From an uncultured Oscillospiraceae bacterium (lineage in GTDB: Bacteria > Bacillota > Clostridia > Oscillospirales > Oscillospiraceae): DNA of 13,171 bases. This document shows, piece by piece, positions 1 through 7,141 of this stretch (its first letter is position 1; every line of letters begins with the position of its first letter). Both the position numbers and the translations under genes were made by a program. The notes below the pieces were generated by a model that made no database searches, was not told where the DNA came from, and was given only the letters and a program-made list of their open reading frames with translations. The stretch spans positions 1-13,171 of the forward strand of contig CALWWS010000138.1 in NCBI GenBank assembly GCA_944385305.1. Reading direction: 5' to 3'.

Positions 1-83
1 GAGGAGAGAAAGGCCAGCTTCCCCGTCATGTCAAACAGCCCAACCGTAATGTTGGAGTTTCCCACATCTACAGCCAGGATCAT
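1..83 (-). CDS. coaX: Type III pantothenate kinase, N-terminal fragment (cut by window edge)
   Basis: Type III pantothenate kinase makes 4'-phosphopantothenate, the first committed step of coenzyme A synthesis, in the cytoplasm. Only the first 27 codons are present; the rest lies beyond position 1. They read MILAVDVGNSNITVGLFD and onward. The DVGNSN segment (residues 6-11) is the N-terminal phosphate-binding loop of the ASKHA fold and fits the usual DxGNT/SN motif of CoaX. The ATG at 83-81 follows a G-rich Shine-Dalgarno stretch. The gene lies downstream of leuB on the same strand but has its own good promoter, so it is probably transcribed separately from the leucine genes. Identity rests on a short but characteristic N-terminus. 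Confidence 0.85.
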   Translation of the reverse strand, partial: MILAVDVGNSNITVGLFDMTGKLAFLS

Positions 84-118
84 GCCCTGCTCCCCCCCTT
101 TTCCAGACAGTTCAACCC

Positions 119-147
119 ATTTTAGCAGAAAGGGTGCGGGCCGTCAA
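119..147 (-). promoter_or_regulatory. SigmaA-type promoter for coaX
   Basis: Read on the minus strand, TTGACG (147-142), a 17-bp spacer and TAAAAT (124-119) form a near-consensus vegetative promoter. The -10 is preceded by TGC, giving an extended -10 (TGnTAAAAT). Transcription would start near 112, about 29 nt before the coaX start codon. The -35 box falls in the apex of the hairpin at 132-161. Seen in sequence; activity is inferred. Confidence 0.6.
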
Positions 148-161
148 GACGGCCCGCACCC
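132..161 (-). terminator. Hairpin after leuB, probable intrinsic terminator
   Basis: A perfect GC-rich inverted repeat (GGGTGCGGGCCGTC pairing with GACGGCCCGCACCC) begins 13 nt past the leuB stop. Steric limits mean about 13 bp with a 4-nt loop. On the minus strand it is followed by TTTCTGC, a weak U-tract, so termination may be partial. It overlaps the coaX promoter. Confidence 0.55.
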
Positions 162-174
162 TGAAAGGAGGCAA

Positions 175-1251
175 TCAGATGTGCTGGCAGATGAGATCGC
201 CCATCTGGCGGGTGCCGATGGGGGTAACACCCGGCTCGGCGATATCCGGGGTGCGCCAGCCCTCGGCCAGAACGGCGTCCACCGCCCCCTCAATGGCGTC
301 GGCCTCCGCCGGGCGCTGGAAGGAGTAGCGGAACATCATGGCCACAGAGAGGATGGTGGCGATGGGATTGGCCTTGTCCTGCCCGGCAATATCCGGGGCG
401 GAGCCGTGGATGGGCTCATACAGACCGGGGGCGCTGTCGCCGATGGAGGCGGAGGGCAGCAGCCCGATGGAGCCGGTAATCATGGAGGCCTCGTCGGAGA
501 GAATGTCGCCAAACATGTTCTCGGTGACCACCACGTCGAACTGACCGGGATCCCGCACCAGCTGCATGGCGCAGTTGTCCACCAGCACGTCCTCGTACTG
601 CACATCGGTATACTCCTGGGCCAGGCGGTGCATTACGCTGCGCCACAGCCGGCTGGTTTCCAGTACGTTGGCCTTGTCCACACTGGACACCTTGCCCCGG
701 CGCAGGCGGGCCAGCTCAAAGGCACGGCGGCCAATGCGCTCAATCTCCATCTCGGAGTAGGCCATCAGGTCGGTGGCCTCCATCCCGCGGTCAGCGGTTT
801 CGTATTTGTCCCGCTTGCCGAAGTAGATGCCGCCGGTGAGCTCCCGCACCATCATCAGGTCAATACCCTTCAGGGCGGTTTCCTTCTTCAGGGGGCAGGC
901 GTCCGCCATAGCGGGACGCAGGGCGGCGGGGCGCAGATTGGCGTAGAGGCCAAGGTCCTTGCGGATGGCCAGCAGGGCGGTTTCAGGCCGCTGCTCGGCG
1001 GGCTTGTCCGCACCCCACTTGGGGCCGCCCACGGCGCCCAGCAGCACCGCGTCGCAGGCCTTGCACTTCTCCGCCGTGCCGTCCGGGTAGCTCTTCCCCA
1101 CCGCGTCGGTGGCGCAGCCGCCCATCAGTACGTCTACCAACTCATAGCTGTGGCCAAATTTCTTGCCTACGGCCTCCAGCACTTTGACGGCCTCACCCAC
1201 TACCTCGGGGCCGATGCCGTCGCCCCGGATAAGTGCAATCTTGTAGTTCAT
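175..1251 (-). CDS. leuB: 3-isopropylmalate dehydrogenase
   Basis: LeuB oxidatively decarboxylates (2R,3S)-3-isopropylmalate with NAD+ to 4-methyl-2-oxopentanoate, the last step before transamination to leucine; it acts as a cytoplasmic dimer. The 358-aa protein has the normal family length. It opens with the nucleotide-fold start [13 protein letters not shown]. Substrate arginines are visible at R97, R107 and R136, with the catalytic pair Y143 (GGIYFG) and K193 (VDKANV). Metal-binding aspartates are D225, D249 and D253, the last two in the signature [22 protein letters not shown] (282-290) is the NAD-type cofactor loop. The ATG overlaps the leuD stop by four bases (ATGA) behind the ribosome site AGAGGTG, so it is translationally coupled as the last gene of leuCDB. 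Confidence 0.97.
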   Translation of the reverse strand: MNYKIALIRGDGIGPEVVGEAVKVLEAVGKKFGHSYELVDVLMGGCATDAVGKSYPDGTAEKCKACDAVLLGAVGGPKWGADKPAEQRPETALLAIRKDLGLYANLRPAALRPAMADACPLKKETALKGIDLMMVRELTGGIYFGKRDKYETADRGMEATDLMAYSEMEIERIGRRAFELARLRRGKVSSVDKANVLETSRLWRSVMHRLAQEYTDVQYEDVLVDNCAMQLVRDPGQFDVVVTENMFGDILSDEASMITGSIGLLPSASIGDSAPGLYEPIHGSAPDIAGQDKANPIATILSVAMMFRYSFQRPAEADAIEGAVDAVLAEGWRTPDIAEPGVTPIGTRQMGDLICQHI

Positions 1252-1733
1252 CTGGCTACACCTCTCGCTTTCAGGGAGTTGAGCAGGCCGCCGGCCTGGA
1301 TAATGCCGTCCACAAAGGCGGGGAACGGCGCGGCCTGCCAGGTCTTGTCCTGGGTCACATCCCGGATAACGCCGGTGCCGAAGTCCACCTCAACCGTATC
1401 CCCGGCCTGAATGGCCGCGGCGGCCTCGGGGCACTCCATGATGGGGAAGCCGATGTTGATGGCGTTGCGGTAGAAGATCCGGGCGAAGGAGGCGGCGATG
1501 ACGCACTTCACGCCGCAGGCCTTCAGGGACAGGGGGGCGTGCTCCCGGGAGGAGCCGCAGCCGAAATTGGCCCCCGCCACCACAATATCTCCCTGCTCCA
1601 CGGTGGAAGCAAACTGAGCGTCGATGTCCTCCATGCAGTGGGAGGCCAGGGACTTCTCGTCCGGGGCGTTCAGGTAGCGGGCAGGGATGATCACGTCGGT
1701 ATCCACGTTATCTCCGTATTTGTAAACCTTCAT
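1248..1733 (-). CDS. leuD: 3-isopropylmalate dehydratase small subunit
   Basis: LeuD is the small (swivelling-domain) subunit of isopropylmalate isomerase. With LeuC it converts 2-isopropylmalate to 3-isopropylmalate through a dehydrated intermediate. The protein is 161 aa, typical of the short bacterial/archaeal type. Visible signatures are [16 protein letters not shown] (6-21) and the substrate-binding loop [10 protein letters not shown] (58-67). The start has a good ribosome site (GGAGGTG, 7-nt spacer). It lies 16 bases after the leuC stop, and its own stop overlaps the leuB start. That tight packing fits the stoichiometric LeuC-LeuD heterodimer. Related homoaconitase or citraconate-hydrating subunits share these motifs, but placement between leuC and leuB settles the assignment. 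Confidence 0.96.
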   Translation of the reverse strand: MKVYKYGDNVDTDVIIPARYLNAPDEKSLASHCMEDIDAQFASTVEQGDIVVAGANFGCGSSREHAPLSLKACGVKCVIAASFARIFYRNAINIGFPIMECPEAAAAIQAGDTVEVDFGTGVIRDVTQDKTWQAAPFPAFVDGIIQAGGLLNSLKARGVAR

Positions 1734-1748
1734 TGCCTTACACCTCCG

Positions 1749-3008
1749 TTACAGCTTTCTGGGGTCGGCCAGGCAGCCGGCCACAGCGGACGCGGCGGCC
1801 ACGGCGGGGTTGGCCAGGATGATCTCCGAGGAGACGGGGCCCATGCGGCCCACAAAATTCCGGTTGGTGGTGGAGACCGCCCGCTCGTTGTCGGACAGTA
1901 CGCCCATGTGTCCACCCAGGCAGGGGCCGCAGGTGGGAGTGGACACGGCGCAGCCGGACTCAATAAAGGTCTGAATCAGGCCCTCTGCCATGGCGTCCAG
2001 GGTGATCTGCTGGGTAGCGGGGATGACGATACAGCGTACCCCGTCGGCCACCTTGCGGCCCTTGAGCACCGCGGCGGCCTGCCGCAGGTCATCCAGCCGC
2101 CCGTTGGTGCACGAGCCGATGACTACCTGCTGGATGGGGGTGCCCTCCACCTGGTCGATGGTGCGGGTGTTGGAGGGCAGATGGGGCAGAGCCACCGTGG
2201 GCTGGAGGGCGGACAGGTCGATGACAATCTCCTGGTCGTACACTGCGTCGGGATCGGCCTCCACAGCCTCCCAGGGGCGGTTGACCCGCCCGGCCAGGTA
2301 GGCCCGGGTCTTGTCGTCCACGGGGAAGATGCCGTTCTTGGCCCCCGCCTCAATGGCCATGTTGGCGATGGTGAAGCGGTCGTCCATGGACAGCTCCCCC
2401 ACCCCCTCCCCGGCAAACTCCAGGGACTTGTACAAAGCGCCGTCCACCCCGATGGTGCCGATGAGGTGGAGAATCACGTCCTTGCCGGACACGCAGGGCT
2501 GCAGCTTGCCGGTGAGAGTCACCTTGATGGCGGCGGGCACCCGGAACCAGGCAAGGCCGGTGGCCATGCCGGCGGCCATGTCGGTGGAGCCCACGCCGGT
2601 GGAGAACATGCCCACCGCGCCGTAGGTACAGGTGTGGGAGTCGGCGCCGATCATGGCCTCACCGGGGGCCACCAAGCCCTGCTCGGGGAGCAGAGCGTGC
2701 TCCACACCCATGCAGCCAACGTCATAGAAATGGGTGATGTGAAACTCCTTGGCAAACTCCCGGGCCTGGGCGCACAGCTGCGCCGACTTGATGTCCTTGC
2801 AGGGGGTGGAGTGGTCCATGACAAGGGCGATCTTGTCCTTGGCAAATACCTGGGTCAGGCCCGCCTTGCGGAACTCGGTGATGGCCACCGGAGCGGTGAT
2901 ATCGTTGCCCAAAACCAGATCCAGCTTGCCCTCCACCAGCTGGCCGGCCTCCACATGGTCCAGTCCGGCGTGGCGGGCCAGGATCTTTTGGGTCATGGTC
3001 ATTCCCAT
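1749..3008 (-). CDS. leuC: 3-isopropylmalate dehydratase large subunit
   Basis: LeuC is the [4Fe-4S] catalytic subunit of isopropylmalate isomerase in leucine synthesis. The 419-aa length matches the compact form of the aconitase superfamily found in archaea and clostridia rather than the roughly 465-aa enterobacterial form. Cluster ligands are C300 (GSCTNGR), C360 and C363 (CGPCLGG). Other aconitase-family marks are DHSTP (65-69) and GADSHT (121-126). The ATG at 3008 sits nine bases after AAGGAGG; a second ATG three codons in is less well spaced. It is the first gene of leuCDB and is divergent from a Crp/Fnr-type regulator with a shared control region. No T-box or leader peptide fits in the short leader, so control is more likely at initiation. 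Confidence 0.96.
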   Translation of the reverse strand: MGMTMTQKILARHAGLDHVEAGQLVEGKLDLVLGNDITAPVAITEFRKAGLTQVFAKDKIALVMDHSTPCKDIKSAQLCAQAREFAKEFHITHFYDVGCMGVEHALLPEQGLVAPGEAMIGADSHTCTYGAVGMFSTGVGSTDMAAGMATGLAWFRVPAAIKVTLTGKLQPCVSGKDVILHLIGTIGVDGALYKSLEFAGEGVGELSMDDRFTIANMAIEAGAKNGIFPVDDKTRAYLAGRVNRPWEAVEADPDAVYDQEIVIDLSALQPTVALPHLPSNTRTIDQVEGTPIQQVVIGSCTNGRLDDLRQAAAVLKGRKVADGVRCIVIPATQQITLDAMAEGLIQTFIESGCAVSTPTCGPCLGGHMGVLSDNERAVSTTNRNFVGRMGPVSSEIILANPAVAAASAVAGCLADPRKL

Positions 3009-3039
3009 TTCGGATAACCTCCTTATTTTTCTTTGCTAC

Positions 3040-3072
3040 AGCATAGCATACGGGTTGCACAAAGAATGTAAA
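3040..3072 (-). promoter_or_regulatory. Promoter of leuCDB (two overlapping -10 options)
   Basis: On the minus strand TTTACA (3072-3067), 16 bp and TATGCT (3050-3045) make a usable vegetative promoter. A second TATGCT follows directly at 3045-3040. Using that one as -10, the start point would be near 3033, which puts the inverted repeat at 3067-3082 exactly at -41.5. The -35 box coincides with the left arm of that repeat. The leader to ATG 3008 would be only about 25-30 nt. Confidence 0.5.
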
Positions 3073-3084
3073 GCGTGTTACAAT
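3055..3084 (+). promoter_or_regulatory. Promoter of the Crp/Fnr-type regulator
   Basis: TTGCAC (3055-3060), an 18-bp spacer and TACAAT (3079-3084) precede the regulator. The -10 is extended by TGT just upstream. The predicted start near 3091 leaves a very short leader holding only the ribosome site. The -10 lies inside the operator-like repeat, suggesting autorepression. Confidence 0.45.
3067..3082. promoter_or_regulatory. Crp/Fnr-family operator, TGTAA-N6-TTACA
   Basis: TGTAAAGCGTGTTACA is an inverted repeat with perfect 5-bp arms spaced by 6 bp, the geometry of a Crp/Fnr dimer site. It contains GTA-N8-TAC, the consensus known for NtcA. It overlaps the leuC -35 and the regulator's own -10. 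The repeat is seen directly; the binding protein is inferred from the adjacent gene. Confidence 0.6.
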
Positions 3085-3104
3085 TATCAAAAGAGGTGAT
3101 AAAT

Positions 3105-3728
3105 ATGGCTGCGAAGGACCGCTGGGCCCCCCTGGCAGAGGGGCGGCGCGTTCTGGTCTATGTGCCGGGACAGATGATCTATCTCCAGGACACCGAGGCG
3201 AGCCAATTTTACTACATTCTCTCCGGTACGGTAAAGTGCTTTATCAGCTCCAGCGGCGGAGATGAGCGCACCCTCACCCACCACCGGGCAGGAGAGCTGA
3301 TTGGGGAGGCCGCCTTCTTTGACCGGCAGCCCCGGGTGTCCTCCGCCGTGGCGGTGACCCGCTGCACGCTGGTGAGCGTGGATCGGGAGCATCTGGAGGC
3401 GGTGTTTGCCCGCCACCCGGAGCTGGCCGTAGCCATGCTGGAGTATCTGGCCCGCACGGTGCGGCTGCTCTCCGCCCATGTGGACAGCGCCTTTCTTCAG
3501 GCCGACCGCCGGGTGGCCCGGCACCTGCTCTCCCTCTCCCCCACCCCCGACGGTCTGCTCCGCTGTACCCATGAGGAGATCGGCTCCTCGGTGGGGGTGA
3601 GCCGGGTGACGGTCAGCCGGGTCTTGAGCGAATTTGACCGCCGGGGCTGGATTGAGACGGGCTATAAGAGTGTGACTCTCCGTGACCGCGCCGCCCTGGA
3701 GGCCCTGGTTGCCGGTACAGGGACATAA
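3105..3728 (+). CDS. Crp/Fnr-family transcriptional regulator
   Basis: This is a DNA-binding regulator with an N-terminal cyclic-nucleotide-type beta-barrel (about residues 13-97, core GELIGEAAFFDRQPR), a dimerisation helix (about 98-130) and a C-terminal winged helix (about 155-195). The recognition helix VSRVTVSRVL has Arg and Val where Crp has Arg and Glu, and is close to the TRVTVTR helix of NtcA. Only three scattered cysteines (45, 87, 154) occur, so it is not an FNR-type iron-sulfur sensor; the ligand is unknown. I chose ATG 3105 (207 aa) because AGAGGTG precedes it. An in-frame GTG at 3075 lies upstream of that ribosome site and inside the predicted promoter. It is divergent from leuCDB, with an inverted repeat between them, so it probably controls leuCDB and itself. 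Confidence 0.85.
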   Translation: MAAKDRWAPLAEGRRVLVYVPGQMIYLQDTEASQFYYILSGTVKCFISSSGGDERTLTHHRAGELIGEAAFFDRQPRVSSAVAVTRCTLVSVDREHLEAVFARHPELAVAMLEYLARTVRLLSAHVDSAFLQADRRVARHLLSLSPTPDGLLRCTHEEIGSSVGVSRVTVSRVLSEFDRRGWIETGYKSVTLRDRAALEALVAGTGT

Positions 3729-3860
3729 AACTTCATGCGCCAAGAGCGCACCACGAAAACAGGCAAAGGCTTGTGGCGCATAAAGTTTATGCGCATATGG
3801 GCCGTCCCGGCCCATGCGCTTTAATTTCATGGCCGTGCCGCTGAAAGCAGCACATGGCCA
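3728..3860. repeat. Cluster of nested palindromes in the convergent gap
   Basis: Several inverted repeats built on GCGCAT/ATGCGC and ATGGCC modules are packed here. A long imperfect stem pairs 3728-3744 with 3770-3788. A 19-bp palindrome, GCGCATAAAGTTTATGCGC, spans 3776-3794. Another stem runs 3791-3819 with core ATGGGCC/GGCCCAT. A fourth spans 3830-3860 (TGGCC/GGCCA and GTGC/GCAC). Alternative pairings are mutually exclusive. The region lies between converging genes and has no convincing reading frame of its own. It may be a dispersed intergenic repeat; copy number cannot be judged from one window. Confidence 0.5.
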
Positions 3861-3861
3861 A

Positions 3862-3887
3862 TTTTGCTATGCTTTTGCATAGCAAAA
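3862..3887 (+). terminator. Hairpin downstream of the Crp/Fnr-type regulator
   Basis: TTTTGCTATGC and GCATAGCAAAA form a perfect 11-bp stem with a TTTT loop. It is AT-rich at the base and abuts the next hairpin, whose T-run completes the termination region. It could act in either direction. Confidence 0.4.
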
Positions 3888-3929
3888 AGGCCGTTGGACA
3901 CGCACAGCCTGCGTGCCAACGGCCTTTTT
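3884..3929 (-). terminator. Bidirectional terminator between the Crp/Fnr-type regulator and spoIVA
   Basis: AAAAAGGCCGTTGG (3884-3897) pairs perfectly with CCAACGGCCTTTTT (3916-3929). A further 6-bp stem, CACGCA/TGCGTG, lies above a single bulged A. The A-run and T-run at the base give a U-tract in both directions. It starts 7 nt after the spoIVA stop on the minus strand and can also stop readthrough from the regulator. Confidence 0.85.
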
Positions 3930-3936
3930 ATGTCTG

Positions 3937-5415
3937 TCAGAGAATGATGCAGATAAGCCCCCCGGAGCCTTCGTTGATGATCCGCTGAAGGGTCTCCTGG
4001 AGCTTGCCTCTGGCGTCCTCCGGCATCCGCTTGAGCTTGGCGTTGAGATCCTCACTGACCAGCTCGTGGAAGGATTTTCCGAAGATATTGGACTGCCAGA
4101 TGGCCTTGGTATCCCCTTCAAATTCCTGGAGGAGGAAGTTGACCATCTCCTCAGATTGCTTCTCGCTGCCCACAATGGGAGAGACCTCGGTCTCGATGTC
4201 CGCCCGGATCATGTGGATGGAGGGGGCGGAGGCCTTGAGGCGCACGCCGTAGCGCCCGCCCTGGCGGACGATCTCCGGATCCTCCAGCACCAGCTCGTCG
4301 GTGCCGGGCACCACAATGCCGTAGCCCGTCTCCTTTACCTCCTCCAGGGCCCCCGCTACCTTGTCGTACTCCCGCTTTACCTGGGCCAGGCGGGAGAGCA
4401 GCCCCAGCAGGTCCCCGTCGTCGTGGACCTCGAAGCCGGACTGCTGGGAGAGGGTCTCGTAGAACAGGCTGCGGGGCAGCTCCAGCTGGGCCACCGCCAG
4501 GCCGGTACCCAGGCTGATGGAGGTGATGCGCACTCCGCTCACCGTGTCGCACTCCCCGATGGCCCCCACAGTTTTCTCCACGTCCCGGATGCGGCGCATA
4601 CCGGCGGCCCCCGTACGGATGGCGCTGTACAGCCCGCTCTTGATGGGATGGCCATAGGGCAGGGCGTCCACCCAAGGGGGCAGGAAGAGATCCAGCTCCT
4701 TCACGGGGAACTCATAGAGCACTCCCTTGATGATGTGGGTGATGCTCTCCTCATCCAGCTCCAGGCAGTTTGCCGCCACCACGGTGACGTCGTAGCGGGA
4801 GGCCAGGTCGGCCCGGATGGCCTGGGCCCGCTGGCTGTCGGGCTGGGCGGAGTTGAGCAGCACCAGGAAGGGCTTTCCAAGCTCCTTCAGCTCTCCAATC
4901 ACCCGCTCCTCCGCCTCCAGATAGTCCTCCCGGGGGATGTCGGTGATGGTGCCGTCCGTGGTGACCACGATCCCGATGGTGGAGTGCTCCGCGATGACCT
5001 TCCGGGTGCCGATCTCCGCCGCCTCGGACATGGGAATTTCATAGTCAAACCAGGGGGTGGTGACCATGCGGGGGGCGTCGTCCTCCAGGGAGCCCACCGC
5101 CCCGGGAACCAGATAGCCCACGCAGTCGATGAGGCGCACGGAGAAGGAGGCGCCGTTCTCCATGGTGACCTCCACCGCCTCCTCGGGCACAAACTTGGGC
5201 TCAGCGGTCATGATGGTGCGCCCCGAGCCGCTCTGGGGCAGCTCATCCCGGGCCCGCTCCCGGCGGTAGACGTTTTCCATGTTGGGGATAACCAGGGTCT
5301 CCATAAACCGCTTGATGAAGGTGGATTTTCCCGTCCGCACCGGCCCCACCACGCCGATGTAAATGTCCCCCTCGGTACGCAGGGCGATATCCTCGTAGAT
5401 CTTGCGCTCTTCCAA
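3937..5415 (-). CDS. spoIVA: Stage IV sporulation protein A, spore-coat morphogenetic ATPase
   Basis: SpoIVA is the ATPase that polymerises on the outer forespore membrane as the basement layer of the spore coat, anchored by SpoVM. From the TTG start used here it has 492 aa, the length I recall for the Bacillus subtilis protein. Walker A is GPVRTGKST with K30, the TIMT segment is at 67-70, and DCVGY has D97 in the Walker B position. The C-terminus ends in the family's conserved EGSGGLIxIIL. An open frame extends to a GTG at 5439, but AAGGAGG (5430-5424) lies 8 nt before TTG 5415 and inside that extension. Homology also begins at MEERKIYEDIA. A sigmaE-like promoter and the adjacent sipL-like and spoVM genes agree with mother-cell expression. 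Confidence 0.96.
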   Translation of the reverse strand: MEERKIYEDIALRTEGDIYIGVVGPVRTGKSTFIKRFMETLVIPNMENVYRRERARDELPQSGSGRTIMTAEPKFVPEEAVEVTMENGASFSVRLIDCVGYLVPGAVGSLEDDAPRMVTTPWFDYEIPMSEAAEIGTRKVIAEHSTIGIVVTTDGTITDIPREDYLEAEERVIGELKELGKPFLVLLNSAQPDSQRAQAIRADLASRYDVTVVAANCLELDEESITHIIKGVLYEFPVKELDLFLPPWVDALPYGHPIKSGLYSAIRTGAAGMRRIRDVEKTVGAIGECDTVSGVRITSISLGTGLAVAQLELPRSLFYETLSQQSGFEVHDDGDLLGLLSRLAQVKREYDKVAGALEEVKETGYGIVVPGTDELVLEDPEIVRQGGRYGVRLKASAPSIHMIRADIETEVSPIVGSEKQSEEMVNFLLQEFEGDTKAIWQSNIFGKSFHELVSEDLNAKLKRMPEDARGKLQETLQRIINEGSGGLICIIL

Positions 5416-5423
5416 CAGCAATT

Positions 5424-5430
5424 CCTCCTT
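5424..5430 (-). promoter_or_regulatory. Ribosome binding site deciding the spoIVA start
   Basis: A full AAGGAGG on the minus strand lies 8 nt before TTG 5415. It is inside the frame that would be read from GTG 5439, which itself has no comparable upstream site. Confidence 0.75.
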
Positions 5431-5460
5431 CGGCCCCACGAGCCGGTCGTTTTCTCTACA

Positions 5461-5487
5461 TACCTATGGGGATAAGCCGTGAAATAT
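5461..5487 (-). promoter_or_regulatory. SigmaE-like promoter for spoIVA
   Basis: On the minus strand ATATT (5487-5483) is followed by exactly 14 bp and CATAGGTA (5468-5461). The -35 and spacing fit the sigmaE consensus as I know it (ATATT, about 14 bp, CATACAnT); the -10 matches only in CATA. Transcription would start near 5454. Confidence 0.55.
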
Positions 5488-5521
5488 TCCATCTGATGTC
5501 CCATCTTTGAGGGACAAAAGG

Positions 5522-5554
5522 GCCGGGGGCGCGGCTTTTCGCCGCGCCCCCGGC
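5522..5554 (-). terminator. Intrinsic terminator after the sipL-like gene
   Basis: GCCGGGGGCGCGGC and GCCGCGCCCCCGGC form a perfect 14-bp stem with a TTTTC loop, 4 nt past the stop codon. On the minus strand it is followed by CCCTTTTGT, a short U-tract. It separates this gene from spoIVA, which has its own promoter. Confidence 0.75.
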
Positions 5555-5558
5555 GCAT

Positions 5559-7085
5559 TTACCTGGTGCGGGGGATGAGCAGCAGCTCTCCCGCCGGCAG
5601 CTCCTCCTGTTCCAGATCGTTGGCCTGCATGATGTCCCTGGCAGTGGTGCAGTAGGCCTTGGCGATATCCCACAGCCGCTCCCCCGCACCCACGGTGCGC
5701 AGCACAATGGAGGGCTGCTCCACACCCTGACCGGGGGCCTCCTCCTCCAGGCGGATATTTTCCACCCCTGCTGTCTTTTTCACAGACAGGGCCACCACCT
5801 GGAAGTCCAGGGGAAATCGCACTTCAACCCCGCCCGAGGTGGGGGCGGCATACACCTGCCCGGGGGCGGAGCAAACGCAGGAGCACACCGCGTCCGCGGG
5901 CAGCTCCACCGGACAGGAGACGGGAATGGTGCGGGTGACCCCGGAGACGGCCCCCTCCTCATCCATACACAGCAGGCTGACGGTGACCTGGGCGGTGAGG
6001 TTGAGCCGCTCGCCCTCCCGGCTCTGGGCCACTGTACCGATGGTGACATAGGCGTCGGCCACCTCCCGGGCCAGCGCGCCGGTCTCCAGGATCTCCCGCA
6101 CGGTCTGACGCCGGACCCCCTGCTCCAGAAGCTGGCTGAGGCTGTAGGTGCGAAAGTCCGGGACAAGGGTGTGGGTGGTGGAGTACACGTCGGACAGCAT
6201 GGCTACGCTGCGGGTCTCCCGCACAACGGCCTGGGCCAGCAGCTCCAGAGCCACGCTCACAGTGCGCCCATCTCCCCCATCCAGGGTACAGGCGCAGGAG
6301 AGAGGCACCACCTGAATTTCACAGGCGGACTCCTCCCCTGCCCCAACCACCTCCATGATCTGTGAGAAGGGCAGCTCAAATTCCGCCGTGAATAGTCCGC
6401 CGTCCGTCCCCCGGCAGAGGGTCTGAAGCTGGGCGCTGCCCTTGAAGATCAGCTTGTTGCCGATGATCTTAGACTCCGTGCAGCACACGCACAGGCGGTG
6501 GCGCAGCAGCTCCTCTGCCTCCGGTCTGCCCCCCGGGAGGTTCAGATCGTCGGTAAAGGGAAAGGACTTTTCCTCCACATTGGCGACCACGCAGGTCTCC
6601 TGTCTCTGGGTAAGCTGCTCCACCCCCGCTGTCTCGGGATTGGTCACACCGGCGCAGATCTCCTCCTGCACCGGGGCGTAGACCGCAACACACACGGCCA
6701 GATTTACTTTAACCAGCACCTTGCGGGGATTGAGCAGCCGGGTCTCGGCGCTCTGTACCCTGGGCACCGCCACCACGCTGCACCCGGCGTGGATGCCCGG
6801 GCTGTCGGCGGTACAGGAAAAGGGGATACTCACCTCCATGCGCCGCATGCCCTGGGCGCCGTCGGGCAGGTAGAGCACGGCGGCGTATATCGTGCCGCTG
6901 ATCTCCGCCCTCCCCTCCTGGGCCTGCTTTCCGCTCAAACAGACCTGCCCCTCGGTGTCGCAGATGGTTAAAATATCCGGACAGGCGTCGGGGACAATGG
7001 CCTCCAGCATCTCCTCCCGGCACACAGTGGTGTTCAGCACGGTCTCAAAGCCGTTCAGCTGTGTCCGCTCCAGTTCCAGCTCCAT
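5559..7085 (-). CDS. sipL: DUF3794 (SPOCS) and LysM protein, SipL-like coat morphogenetic factor
   Basis: The 508-aa protein has repeated beta-rich DUF3794/SPOCS-type segments (roughly 40-125, 204-285 and 343-435) and a C-terminal LysM domain (about 463-506, containing GERLWDIAKAY and LLLIPR). No signal peptide or membrane span is seen. This layout and length match SipL of Clostridioides difficile, which binds SpoIVA through its LysM domain and is needed for coat encasement, taking the place of SpoVID of Bacillus. Placement between spoVM and spoIVA strongly supports that role. The ATG at 7085 follows AAGGAG with a 9-nt spacer; a longer frame to 7130 lacks that site and has non-family sequence. 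The domain call is firm; one-to-one SipL orthology is inferred, since clostridia carry other DUF3794-LysM proteins. Confidence 0.82.
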   Translation of the reverse strand: MELELERTQLNGFETVLNTTVCREEMLEAIVPDACPDILTICDTEGQVCLSGKQAQEGRAEISGTIYAAVLYLPDGAQGMRRMEVSIPFSCTADSPGIHAGCSVVAVPRVQSAETRLLNPRKVLVKVNLAVCVAVYAPVQEEICAGVTNPETAGVEQLTQRQETCVVANVEEKSFPFTDDLNLPGGRPEAEELLRHRLCVCCTESKIIGNKLIFKGSAQLQTLCRGTDGGLFTAEFELPFSQIMEVVGAGEESACEIQVVPLSCACTLDGGDGRTVSVALELLAQAVVRETRSVAMLSDVYSTTHTLVPDFRTYSLSQLLEQGVRRQTVREILETGALAREVADAYVTIGTVAQSREGERLNLTAQVTVSLLCMDEEGAVSGVTRTIPVSCPVELPADAVCSCVCSAPGQVYAAPTSGGVEVRFPLDFQVVALSVKKTAGVENIRLEEEAPGQGVEQPSIVLRTVGAGERLWDIAKAYCTTARDIMQANDLEQEELPAGELLLIPRTR

Positions 7086-7141
7086 AGCATTCCACTCCTT
7101 GTACGGGCTCTGCGGCCCTTTTTCACGCAATTGCTACTGCA

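Noticed and set aside
1233..3017. 594-aa plus-strand open frame opposite leuC and leuD
   Set aside because: It is antisense to two certain genes, made of Gly/His/Val-rich low-complexity sequence typical of GC-rich reverse frames, with no recognisable domain.
3009..3066. T-box or leader-peptide attenuator for the leucine operon
   Set aside because: The leader from the predicted start to leuC is only about 25-30 nt, with no room for a T-box, leader peptide or terminator stem.
3075..3104. Ten-residue upstream extension of the Crp/Fnr-type regulator from GTG 3075
   Set aside because: The extension lies inside the predicted promoter and operator, and the ribosome site AGAGGTG sits just before ATG 3105.
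3087..3830. 247-aa minus-strand open frame opposite the Crp/Fnr-type regulator
   Set aside because: It is antisense to a well-supported regulator, begins inside the palindrome cluster and shows no domain.
3913..5475. 520-aa plus-strand open frame opposite spoIVA
   Set aside because: It is antisense to an unambiguous spoIVA and has the composition of a reverse-frame shadow.
7086..7130. 15-residue upstream extension of the sipL-like gene
   Set aside because: AAGGAG before ATG 7085 is well placed, and the extension would be read from leader sequence just after the sigmaE-like promoter.
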